A DNA stretch of 37,427 nt from F23-B02 sp963610045. GTDB lineage: Bacteria; Bacillota; Clostridia; Oscillospirales; Oscillospiraceae. Within the stretch, counting starts at the first letter, position 1, and every line of letters begins with the position of its first letter. Below are positions 31,862 to 37,427 of this stretch, piece after piece. The stretch spans positions 1 through 37,427 of the forward strand of contig CAVDMS010000010.1 in NCBI GenBank assembly GCA_963610045.1, given 5' to 3'. The translations under genes and the position numbers were made by a program. The notes beneath the pieces were generated by a model. The model was given only the letters and a program-made list of their open reading frames with translations. It had not been told where the DNA came from and did not search any database.

Positions 31862-31932
31862 AGTCTTTCTCCTTTTTGAAGCCGGGAGTCCCTCTCCCCG
31901 CTTTATTGTGAGCGGCTTCCGCTAACCTTTAT

Positions 31933-31961
31933 ATTTTATCCGCCCCGCCGCCGCTTGTCAA
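31933..31961 (-). promoter_or_regulatory. Promoter of proS
   Basis: Minus strand TTGACA (31961-31956), 17 bp, TAAAAT (31938-31933). The leader of about 60 nt has a weak GAAGCCG/CGGCTTC hairpin but no T-box conserved sequence. Confidence 0.8.
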
Positions 31962-31970
31962 TCGCAGGAA

Positions 31971-32009
31971 TAAAAAAAGCCCGGACGGTGCTTTTGGCAC
32001 CGTCCGGGA
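31971..32009 (-). terminator. Terminator of the DUF2752 gene
   Basis: Stem CCCGGACGGTGC (31980-31991) with GCACCGTCCGGG (31997-32008), followed by a U-run of 7 on the minus strand (31978-31972). Confidence 0.92.
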
Positions 32010-32013
32010 CGAT

Positions 32014-32418
32014 TTACAAATTCCGCAGGACGCCGAAGGCGAGCAGGGTTATTATCATTATCCACAGCAGGACGTTTGCCCATTTGTGCGGACGCAGACT
32101 GCCCTCCTTCACATAGCGCAGGGCAAGGTCGAGAGCCAGCGCCTCAAAGAGCGGACTTATGCACAGCAGCGCCGGATTATATCGCCACGCCGCCGCAAGG
32201 TCGCCCGACAAAAGGCTCAGGCACATTCGGCTCACGCCGCAGCCGGGACACAAAAGCCCCGTCAGCTCACGGAAAGCGCAGGGTACGGCAAAGCCCGTGT
32301 ACCGCATAAGGAGCGCATACGAAAGCCCTAGCGCCAAAAGTGCTGCCGTGACCGCCGCAAGACGGCCGAGCCTTTTTCTCTGCGCCGGGCTCAGTCTTGC
32401 CGCTAAAAAGCTTCTCAC
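32014..32418 (-). CDS. DUF2752 membrane protein
   Basis: 134 aa with about three hydrophobic segments. The DUF2752 signature is CPGCGVSRMCLSLLSGDLAAAWRYNP, beginning at the CxxC after LTGLL; the rest is LIMRYTGFAV-like and VLLWIMIITLLAFG helices. The function of the family is unknown. Its start overlaps the stop of the upstream zinc-ribbon protein by 4 bp (ATGA), and it ends at a strong terminator, so the two genes form a small operon of membrane proteins. Confidence 0.88.
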   Translation of the reverse strand: MRSFLAARLSPAQRKRLGRLAAVTAALLALGLSYALLMRYTGFAVPCAFRELTGLLCPGCGVSRMCLSLLSGDLAAAWRYNPALLCISPLFEALALDLALRYVKEGSLRPHKWANVLLWIMIITLLAFGVLRNL

Positions 32419-32954
32419 TCTAAGGTCGCAACGTTGTTAAGCTCGCTCTGAATAAGGCAGTAGCTGATGATGCCTGCGCTGAACAGAGCAAGCAGGAGGT
32501 AGATAAGTCCGGTATTGTTATCCGTGGGCATACCGTTGCGCTGCCTTACGAGGTTCACCTTGTTTCCCGCAGTGTACAGCCAGTAAAGCCCGTAAATTCC
32601 GCAGGTGACGAGCGTGAGCAGGAACACAACGCCGCCGGAGGTGTCCTGAGTGCGGCCGGACGCCGTGTTGAGCTCGTTCACAAGGCAGATCTCCCAGTAA
32701 ATGCCGTAGATGCCGCAGGTGATGAGCGAAAAGATTATGCACAGTGCGATGTTGCGCTTTTTGATCGGCGCACGGTAGGATCCCGCAGCCGCCTGCTGAT
32801 AAGTCTGATAGCCGTTTTGCTGCTGATAAGTATTCTGCTGATAGCTCTGCTGCTGAGCGTTTGACGCTCCGGAATTTTGCGCGACCGCTGCGCCGCAGCT
32901 CGGGCAGAACTTTGTGGTGTCGCTGATCTGATTTCCGCAATAGGGACAGAACAT
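32415..32954 (-). CDS. Zinc-ribbon DUF4234-like membrane protein
   Basis: 179 aa. The N-terminus is a zinc ribbon with two CxxC pairs (MFCPYCGNQ and FCPSCGAAV), followed by a Gln/Tyr-rich linker and a membrane domain with two copies of a T-C-G-I-Y-G-x-Y-W pattern (SLITCGIYGIYWEICLVNEL, TLVTCGIYGLYWLYTAGNK), typical of DUF4234. I start at 32954, with GGAGAA upstream; a 7-codon longer start at 32975 is inferior. Overlaps the DUF2752 gene start by 4 bp. Confidence 0.87.
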   Translation of the reverse strand: MFCPYCGNQISDTTKFCPSCGAAVAQNSGASNAQQQSYQQNTYQQQNGYQTYQQAAAGSYRAPIKKRNIALCIIFSLITCGIYGIYWEICLVNELNTASGRTQDTSGGVVFLLTLVTCGIYGLYWLYTAGNKVNLVRQRNGMPTDNNTGLIYLLLALFSAGIISYCLIQSELNNVATLE

Positions 32955-32999
32955 AATGATTCTCCTTTTCTCCAAATGATCGCCGTTGGCTGTATTTTA

Positions 33000-33028
33000 A
33001 ATATATCACGCCGTATATGGTGCGTCAA
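33000..33028 (-). promoter_or_regulatory. Promoter of the zinc-ribbon/DUF2752 operon
   Basis: Minus strand TTGACG (33028-33023), 17 bp, TATATT (33005-33000). Confidence 0.75.
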
Positions 33029-33075
33029 GAAAATACGAAAAACGTCGAAACTCCGGGGCTTGTTTTCAAAAAAAC

Positions 33076-33104
33076 TTGACCGCTGCGTCAATTTCAAATA
33101 TAAT
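33076..33104 (+). promoter_or_regulatory. Promoter of the Pro/Glu-repeat membrane protein gene
   Basis: TTGACC (33076-33081), 17 bp, TATAAT (33099-33104), about 30 bp before the ribosome site GGAGGTG. Confidence 0.85.
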
Positions 33105-33137
33105 ATTCAAGATGTATAAAAATTCACAATTTCGGAG

Positions 33138-34250
33138 GTGACGCATACGGATCGGCAAAAGTATATGGCTGAGCTTAACAAGCTCCTGACCTTCATGTTC
33201 AAGGAGGACAGAGCCGAGATCATCCAGCACTATAACGAGCTGCTTGACAATGCCGAGGATGAGTCCGCCCTTTTGGAGGAGTTCGGCTCTCCGACGAAGC
33301 TTGCCGTCAGCATATCGAGATCGTATAACAGGGACGAACGCAAGCTTGCGGTCGCCGCAGACTCAAAGGAGGATGCGCCCGAAGCGCCCGCTCCCACAGC
33401 CAAGGCGCCCGAAAAGCCGCAGACTCCCGAAGCACCCAAGGCTCCGCAAAAGCCCTCAGAGCCTGAGGTCTACACCGGCACATACGCCGACATCGTCGAG
33501 GAGTTCCGCCGTCAGAGAGCGCTAGAGGAGGGCGTGGAGTACAAGCCCATTTTCTTCGACGAACCCGAACCCGCTCCCGTGGAGGAGCCTGCCCCGGTCG
33601 AAGAACCCGCTCCTGCGGAGGAGCCGGCACCCGCTGAGGAATCCGCACCTGTTGAGGAATCCGAACCCACCGAGGAGCTTGAGTCCGTTGAGGAGTCTGC
33701 TCCCGTTGAGGAACCCGCCCCGGTCGAGGAACCCACTCCTATTGAGGAACCCACTCCTATTGAGGAACCCACTCCTATTGAGGAACCCACTCCCGTTGAG
33801 GAGCCCACTCCCGTTGAGGAGCCCGCTCCCGTCGAGGAGCAGGACGAGCCCTTCGAGGAGTACGGTCTGAGCGATGCGGAGGAAGCCGCCGAGGAGCGCA
33901 GAACGCAGCGCAAGACAAACGTCCCGCTGCTGATACTGTATCTTATAATCGCAATTCCGCTCGGCATCGTCGGTGTGGCGCTTGTCATCGCCATCGGCGC
34001 CGTCGTCATTGCCGCCGCTGCCGCTGCCGCATTCTGCGGCGTGAAGCTCTTTGTCTTTGCGTTTTCGGGGCTGACGGTCTTTGCCGACATTTTCATCACC
34101 GCAGGTGCGGCGCTCGTGTGCAGTGCGGTGGCTCTGCTGCTGCTCTGGTTCGGAGTGTGGGGCATCGCATCCGGCGTCTCCGGCGTTATAGTCGGTCTCA
34201 AGGCGCTCGGAAGGAAGCTTTGCGTTAAGGAGGTAGCCGTCGATGAGTAA
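33138..34250 (+). CDS. DUF1700/HAAS-like membrane protein with Pro/Glu repeat linker
   Basis: Up to 370 aa. Residues 1-70 resemble the helical HAAS/DUF1700 module (DRQKYMAELNKLLTFMFK, IIQHYNELLDNAEDE, LLEEFGSPTKLAVSISR). A long acidic linker follows with repeats of PAPVEE/PTPIEE (about 33540-33843), then two hydrophobic stretches (LLILYLIIAIPLGIVGVALV, LVCSAVALLLLWFGVWGIAS). The start is unsettled: GTG at 33138 overlaps the ribosome site GGAGGTG itself; the next ATG, 33165, is 24 nt past it; ACG at 33147 is 8 nt past it and would give MDRQKYM. The annotation keeps the longest frame. Followed by a 68-aa gene overlapping by 8 bp. Confidence 0.8.
   Translation: MTHTDRQKYMAELNKLLTFMFKEDRAEIIQHYNELLDNAEDESALLEEFGSPTKLAVSISRSYNRDERKLAVAADSKEDAPEAPAPTAKAPEKPQTPEAPKAPQKPSEPEVYTGTYADIVEEFRRQRALEEGVEYKPIFFDEPEPAPVEEPAPVEEPAPAEEPAPAEESAPVEESEPTEELESVEESAPVEEPAPVEEPTPIEEPTPIEEPTPIEEPTPVEEPTPVEEPAPVEEQDEPFEEYGLSDAEEAAEERRTQRKTNVPLLILYLIIAIPLGIVGVALVIAIGAVVIAAAAAAAFCGVKLFVFAFSGLTVFADIFITAGAALVCSAVALLLLWFGVWGIASGVSGVIVGLKALGRKLCVKEVAVDE
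33729..33830 (+). repeat. In-frame 18-bp tandem repeat coding for PTP(I/V)EE
   Basis: Five consecutive 18-bp units code for Pro-Thr-Pro-Ile/Val-Glu-Glu; the first three are identical in DNA (CCTATTGAGGAACCCACT type). Such units can slip, giving length variation in the linker. Confidence 0.85.
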
Positions 34251-34449
34251 GGTTTGGAAGGTCATCGGGATCATGTTCGGCATTATGCTGCTGCTCGGCG
34301 CCGTGAGCGTCGGCGTCGGCATGATAACGGGCGGCGACCTGGAGCGCATAAACGAGCTGTTTAAGGCGGCAAACGCCGACACCGTGCAGCGTGTGCAGGA
34401 CATGGTGCAAAGCGCCGAGGAAGCCATTCGGGGTCTGCTCGGTCTGTGA
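34243..34449 (+). CDS. Small membrane protein of unknown function
   Basis: 68 aa with one hydrophobic segment (VIGIMFGIMLLLGAVSVGVG) and a C-terminal amphipathic helix (LERINELFKAANADTVQRVQ...EEAIRGLL). It overlaps the preceding gene by 8 bp, in another frame, and so is likely translated with it; GGAGGTAG in the preceding gene serves as ribosome site. It resembles the small proteins that accompany DUF1700/DUF4097-type genes, but I cannot name it. Confidence 0.75.
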   Translation: MSKVWKVIGIMFGIMLLLGAVSVGVGMITGGDLERINELFKAANADTVQRVQDMVQSAEEAIRGLLGL

Positions 34450-34492
34450 CCCGTCAAAGCATTGAAAACACGGAAAAAATAACGAAAAACAC

Positions 34493-34521
34493 TTGACCTC
34501 TGCCCGACGGTATGGTATATT
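34493..34521 (+). promoter_or_regulatory. Promoter of the rpmG-secE-nusG operon
   Basis: TTGACC (34493-34498), 17 bp, TATATT (34516-34521); about 125 nt of leader to the rpmG ATG. Confidence 0.8.
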
Positions 34522-34655
34522 TATCATTACCTGTCGGAGGAGAGGTCTTTTTTCGTGCGCACTTTTGCGCCGAAAATCGTTCCCCCGATCTCACACAGGG
34601 AGGCAGATGCCCACGCCGTAACGTGGGTAAATAAAATAGGAGGTGCCGAAAAAGT
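34522..34655 (+). other. Long leader of the rpmG operon
   Basis: The untranslated leader is about 125 nt, longer than its neighbours, with a CCCACG/CGTGGG hairpin at about 34610-34626 just before the ribosome site (AGGAGG), a GCGCACTTTTGCGC hairpin at about 34556-34569 and GGAGG elements upstream. I recognise no named ribosomal-protein leader. Regulation is possible but unproven. Confidence 0.4.
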
Positions 34656-34814
34656 ATGGCTGACAACAGAGTCAAGATCACGTTGAGATGCAACGAGTGC
34701 AAGCAGAGAAACTACAATACCGTCAAGAATAAGAAGAATACTTCCGATAAGCTTGAGCGCAGCAAGTATTGTCCCTTCTGCAGAAAGCACACCAAGCACG
34801 TCGAAACCAAGTAA
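34656..34814 (+). CDS. rpmG: 50S ribosomal protein L33
   Basis: 52 aa. ADNRVKITLRCNECKQRNY and SKYCPFCRKHTKHVETK are diagnostic. C12, C15, C39 and C42 form the zinc ribbon, so this is the zinc-binding (C+) version. AGGAGG lies about 15 nt before the ATG, with GGTGCCGAAAAAGT between. It heads the classic Firmicutes order rpmG-secE-nusG-rplK-rplA. Confidence 0.95.
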   Translation: MADNRVKITLRCNECKQRNYNTVKNKKNTSDKLERSKYCPFCRKHTKHVETK

Positions 34815-34835
34815 GTTTCTGAAAGGACGATCAAA

Positions 34836-35105
34836 ATGGCAGAAGAAAAGAAGAACGTTGCTCCTTCCAAGAATACCAACGCCGTAAAGAAAGAAACGAA
34901 AAAGCTTGGTTTCTTTAAGCGCATAGGAAAATGGTTCCGTGAAATGAAGAGCGAGCTTGCAAAGGTCATGTGGCCCACCAAGAAGACGGTCGCAAACAAC
35001 ACCCTCGTCGCTCTCGTCGTTATGGCGTTCTCGGCCGTTGTCCTTTGGGGCTTCGATAAGGCCGCTACGGCGCTTATCAAGGCCATCACCACTCTCGCAG
35101 GGTAA
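34836..35105 (+). CDS. secE: Preprotein translocase subunit SecE
   Basis: 89 aa. A basic, hydrophilic N-terminus (EKKNVAPSKNTNAVKKETKK), the conserved amphipathic WFREMKSELAKVMWPTKKTV and one membrane helix (LVALVVMAFSAVVLWGFDK) define SecE, the clamp subunit of SecYEG. GAAAGGA lies upstream. It is followed after 5 bp by nusG, as in most bacteria. Confidence 0.96.
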   Translation: MAEEKKNVAPSKNTNAVKKETKKLGFFKRIGKWFREMKSELAKVMWPTKKTVANNTLVALVVMAFSAVVLWGFDKAATALIKAITTLAG

Positions 35106-35110
35106 CGGCT

Positions 35111-35635
35111 ATGGCGGAAGATGCAAAGTGGTATGTGATACACACATACTCAGGCTATGAAAACGCAGTGGCGGCTGCCATAATGAAGGCCGCCGAAAAC
35201 CGCAGGATGCAGGATCTGATCCGTGAGGTCAACATTCCCATGGAGACCGTGACCGAGATCACCGACGCCGGCGAAAAGACCGTCGAGCGCAAGGTGTTCC
35301 CCGGCTACGTCCTCTGTAAAATGGTGCTGACCGACGACAGCTGGCATTTGATCCACAACGTCCGCGGCGCAACCGGCTTCGTCGGAGCGGGCGGAAAGGC
35401 CGTTCCTCTCACGGAGCAGGAAATACTTGATCTGGGAGTCGAGCGTCACGAGATAGTCGTGGGCTTCGGCGTGGGCGACACCGTCAAGGTGACGGACGGC
35501 CCGCTTGCCGGCTTCCTCGGCGTTGTCGAGGAGCTTGAGCCGGACAAGGACAGAGTCCGTGTCGTCGTGTCGATGTTCGGCAGGGAGACCCCCGTCGATC
35601 TCGAGCTGGATCAGGTCGAAGAAATCAAAGAATAA
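35111..35635 (+). CDS. nusG: Transcription termination/antitermination protein NusG
   Basis: 174 aa. The N-terminal domain starts WYVIHTYSGYENAV and includes VFPGYVLCKMVLTDDSWHLI and NVRGATGFVGAGGKAVPL; the C-terminal KOW domain is DTVKVTDGPLAGFLGVVEEL and MFGRETPVDLELDQVEEI. It binds RNA polymerase and links it to the ribosome or Rho. Close spacing with secE upstream, 20 bp before rplK. Confidence 0.97.
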   Translation: MAEDAKWYVIHTYSGYENAVAAAIMKAAENRRMQDLIREVNIPMETVTEITDAGEKTVERKVFPGYVLCKMVLTDDSWHLIHNVRGATGFVGAGGKAVPLTEQEILDLGVERHEIVVGFGVGDTVKVTDGPLAGFLGVVEELEPDKDRVRVVVSMFGRETPVDLELDQVEEIKE

Positions 35636-35655
35636 TAAGAAAGAGGTGCTAAGAA

Positions 35656-36081
35656 ATGGCACAGAAAATAGTTGGATATGTAAGATTCCAGGTTCCCGCC
35701 GGCAAGGCGACCCCGGCACCCCCCGTAGGTCCCGCACTTGGTCAGTACGGCGTTAACATCGGCCAGTTCACCAAGGACTTTAACGAGCGTACCAAGGGCG
35801 ACATGGGCATGATGATCCCCGTCGTCATCACCGTTTACTCCGACCGTACCTTCTCCTTCATCACCAAGACGCCCCCCGCAGCCCTGCTCATCAAGAAGGC
35901 CTGCGGCATCGACACCGCATCCGGCGTTCCCCAGAGGGACAAGGTCGCAACCATCAGCAAGGAAGATCTTCGCAAGATCGCAGAGCAGAAGATGCCCGAC
36001 CTCAATTGCACCGACATCGAGTCCGCAATGAGCATGATCGCCGGCACCTGCCGTTCCATGGGCGTAGTCGTAGGCGACTGA
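35656..36081 (+). CDS. rplK: 50S ribosomal protein L11
   Basis: 141 aa. KIVGYVRFQVPAGKATPAPP, VGPALGQYGVNIGQFTKDFN and AIRT-type C-terminal SAMSMIAGTCRSMGV are typical. It binds the GTPase-associated centre of 23S rRNA. AGAGGTG precedes the ATG. Followed by rplA. Confidence 0.97.
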   Translation: MAQKIVGYVRFQVPAGKATPAPPVGPALGQYGVNIGQFTKDFNERTKGDMGMMIPVVITVYSDRTFSFITKTPPAALLIKKACGIDTASGVPQRDKVATISKEDLRKIAEQKMPDLNCTDIESAMSMIAGTCRSMGVVVGD

Positions 36082-36138
36082 TCCCGTCAAGTGGGAGGAT
36101 TTATTCCGACTCAACCACATTATTAGGAGGAAACGAAA

Positions 36139-36831
36139 TTGTTTAGAGGTAAAAATTACAAAGAGAGCGCAAAGCTCATTGACAAGCAGGCACTCTATGA
36201 TCCCATGGAGGCATTCGGCCTCGTTATAAAGGCAAGCAAGGCAAAGTTCGACGAGACCGTCGAGCTGCACGTTAAGCTCGGTGTTGACGGACGTCACGCA
36301 GACCAGCAGGTCCGCGGTGCTATCGTTCTTCCCAACGGCACCGGCAAGACCGTCCGTGTCCTCGTTTTCTGCAAGCCCGAGCGTGTTGAAGAAGCACTCG
36401 CAGCAGGCGCAGACTACGCAGGCGGCATGGATCTCGTCGAGAAGATCCAGAAGGAGAACTGGTTCGAGTTCGATACCGTTATCGCCAGCCCCGACATGAT
36501 GGGTACCGTCGGCCGTCTCGGTAAGGTCCTCGGTCCTAAGGGACTCATGCCCTCCCCCAAGGCAGGCACCGTCACTCCCAACATCGCTCAGGCGATCAAG
36601 GAGTCCAAGGCAGGTAAGGTAGAGTACCGTCTGGACAAGACCAACATCATCCACTGCCCCATCGGCAAGGTCTCCTTCGGTGCAGACAAGCTCTTTGAGA
36701 ACTATGCAGCTCTCATCGGCGCCATCATCAAGGCAAAGCCCGCAGCGGCAAAGGGCCAGTACATCAAGTCCTGCGTCACCGCTTCCACCATGGGCCCCGG
36801 CGTCAAGATCAACGCTCAGAAGCAGCTTTAA
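36139..36831 (+). CDS. rplA: 50S ribosomal protein L1
   Basis: 230 aa. VELHVKLGVDGRHADQQVRG, DLVEKIQKENWFEFDTVIAS, MGTVGRLGKVLGPKGLMPSP and SCVTASTMGPGVKIN are L1 signatures. The start is TTG at 36139 with a strong AGGAGG 8 nt upstream; no ATG is nearby. The TTG start may hold synthesis down. L1 is usually a translational repressor of its own operon; the 57-bp gap before it contains GTGG...CCAC, possibly an L1 site. It ends inside a nested terminator. Confidence 0.96.
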   Translation: MFRGKNYKESAKLIDKQALYDPMEAFGLVIKASKAKFDETVELHVKLGVDGRHADQQVRGAIVLPNGTGKTVRVLVFCKPERVEEALAAGADYAGGMDLVEKIQKENWFEFDTVIASPDMMGTVGRLGKVLGPKGLMPSPKAGTVTPNIAQAIKESKAGKVEYRLDKTNIIHCPIGKVSFGADKLFENYAALIGAIIKAKPAAAKGQYIKSCVTASTMGPGVKINAQKQL

Positions 36832-36900
36832 TTTCCGCATGCAAAAAGTCCACTGAACATTTGTTCAGTGGACTTTTTATTTAGCATGCGGAAATTTTTT
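36830..36900 (+). terminator. Nested double terminator after rplA
   Basis: An inner 16-bp stem (36843-36858 with 36863-36878) followed by TTTTTATTTA is enclosed by a 13-bp outer stem (36830-36842 with 36884-36896) followed by TTTTTT. Two stacked stop signals. Confidence 0.9.
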
Positions 36901-37066
36901 ATTAAATCAATTTTTGTGCATCCGTCATTGTTCGCCCGGTTTCGACATTATTATGTAACCAATATGACACCGGCAAGCCCCTGTTATCAAGGCTTTTGAA
37001 CAGTTTCAACACAGTTTCCAACATGTTATGTAAATCACTTGTCAGCAACTTAACGGCTTTTGCCTA
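36901..37066. other. AT-rich intergenic stretch
   Basis: Between the rplA terminator and the next promoter. It contains short repeats of the kind GTTTCAACACAGTTTCCAAC but no gene or named signal that I can support. Confidence 0.4.
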
Positions 37067-37097
37067 TTGACATATTTGCCGTTCACGATAAGATAAT
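37067..37097 (+). promoter_or_regulatory. Promoter of the YkvI-like gene
   Basis: TTGACA (37067-37072), then TAAGAT at 16 bp or GATAAT at 19 bp. Confidence 0.6.
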
Positions 37098-37124
37098 ATG
37101 GTGTTTGGATAGGGAGGGGATAGG

Positions 37125-37427
37125 ATGAAGAAGATAGGCGCATTGAATCTCGGACTTGCGTTTGCCGGCTGCTTTCTCGGCGCAGGCTATGTGTCCGGCC
37201 AGGAGCTGTGGCAGTTTTTCGGCTCGTTCGGCGCAAAGGGCGCTGTCGGCCTTGCCATCGCAATGGCGGTGCTGTTCGGCGTCGGCGTTCTGATGCTCGA
37301 CCTCAATAGACTAAGCGGCATCAGTGATATTGATAAGCTCGTTGTGCGATGGGACATTCCCGTCCTGCGTGCCGCCGTGACGGTGCTGGAGCTGCTGTTT
37401 CTGTTCGGCGTGTGCACCATCATGTCC
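37125..37427 (+). CDS. YkvI-like membrane transport protein (partial, runs off the window)
   Basis: The first 101 residues are seen. GALNLGLAFAGCFLGAGYVS, GQELWQFFGSFGAKGAVGLA and IAMAVLFGVGVLMLDLN predict a multi-helix inner-membrane protein; GAGYxSGxE near the first helix matches the YkvI family, related to the LeuT/APC-type symporters. GGGAGGGG precedes the ATG at 37125. The substrate is unknown, and the 3' end lies outside. Confidence 0.82.
   Translation, partial: MKKIGALNLGLAFAGCFLGAGYVSGQELWQFFGSFGAKGAVGLAIAMAVLFGVGVLMLDLNRLSGISDIDKLVVRWDIPVLRAAVTVLELLFLFGVCTIMS

Noticed and set aside
30452..31879. 475-aa plus-strand open frame opposite proS
   Set aside because: Antisense to a firmly identified tRNA synthetase; no motif.
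31862..31932. T-box leader for proS
   Set aside because: I looked for the T-box conserved sequence and a specifier loop for proline and found none; the leader is too short.

Overview
This 37.4 kb window looks like a chromosomal segment of a spore-forming, low-oxygen Firmicute of the class Clostridia, most likely near the Oscillospiraceae/Ruminococcaceae. That placement is an inference from gene content and style: dipicolinate synthase genes (dpaA/dpaB), a YlmC/YmxH-type protein, a ParB/Noc-like protein, DUF951, an archaeal-type ProS, clostridial-type ThyA and DHFR, many ferredoxin-like proteins, Shine-Dalgarno-led starts and GC-rich third codon positions. There is no phage, transposase, integrase, CRISPR array, rRNA or tRNA that I can see.

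Layout. 0-4.4 kb: a DUF362 ferredoxin-type protein, then an 885-aa multi-cluster iron-sulfur flavoprotein coupled to a HypA-like nickel chaperone, with no hydrogenase structural genes in sight. 4.4-6.7 kb: three small exported or membrane-anchored proteins of unknown role that share copied 5' and 3' ends, divergent from an XRE-type regulator. 6.8-9.0 kb: a B12-binding radical SAM protein with an FMN reductase-like partner. 9.0-10.9 kb: an NhaC-superfamily transporter preceded by a lysine riboswitch and terminator, hence a predicted lysine transporter. 11-14 kb: proC, nth, rarA, DUF951. 14-16 kb: rpsB-tsf with a hairpin between the two genes. 15.9-22.2 kb: a minus-strand series secA, pgeF, orphan peptide-binding lipoprotein, cdd, a bare LysR DNA-binding domain and ylmC-like.

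22.2-25.4 kb: an HAD phosphatase, an AAA/CYTH-like fusion and an M42 peptidase under one strong promoter. Their 3' region carries two tandem copies of a foldback element with compensatory changes in the stems, which is the least explained structure in the window. 25.5-26.7 kb: parB/noc-like gene divergent from a tiny XRE protein. 26.9-28.3 kb: dpaA-dpaB for spore dipicolinate. 28.4-30.4 kb: thyA-folA-lipoprotein operon. 30.4-32 kb: proS. 32-33 kb: DUF2752 and zinc-ribbon membrane protein pair. 33.1-34.4 kb: a Pro/Glu-repeat membrane protein with an unsettled start codon, and a 68-aa partner. 34.5-36.9 kb: rpmG-secE-nusG-rplK-rplA, ending at a nested double terminator with no rplJ-rplL after it. 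The window closes inside a YkvI-like membrane protein.

Most of the window is core housekeeping. Convergent gene pairs are separated by long, near-perfect bidirectional terminators, and sigma-A-like promoters with 16-18 bp spacing are readable in front of most operons. All function calls come from reading motifs by eye; no database search was run.
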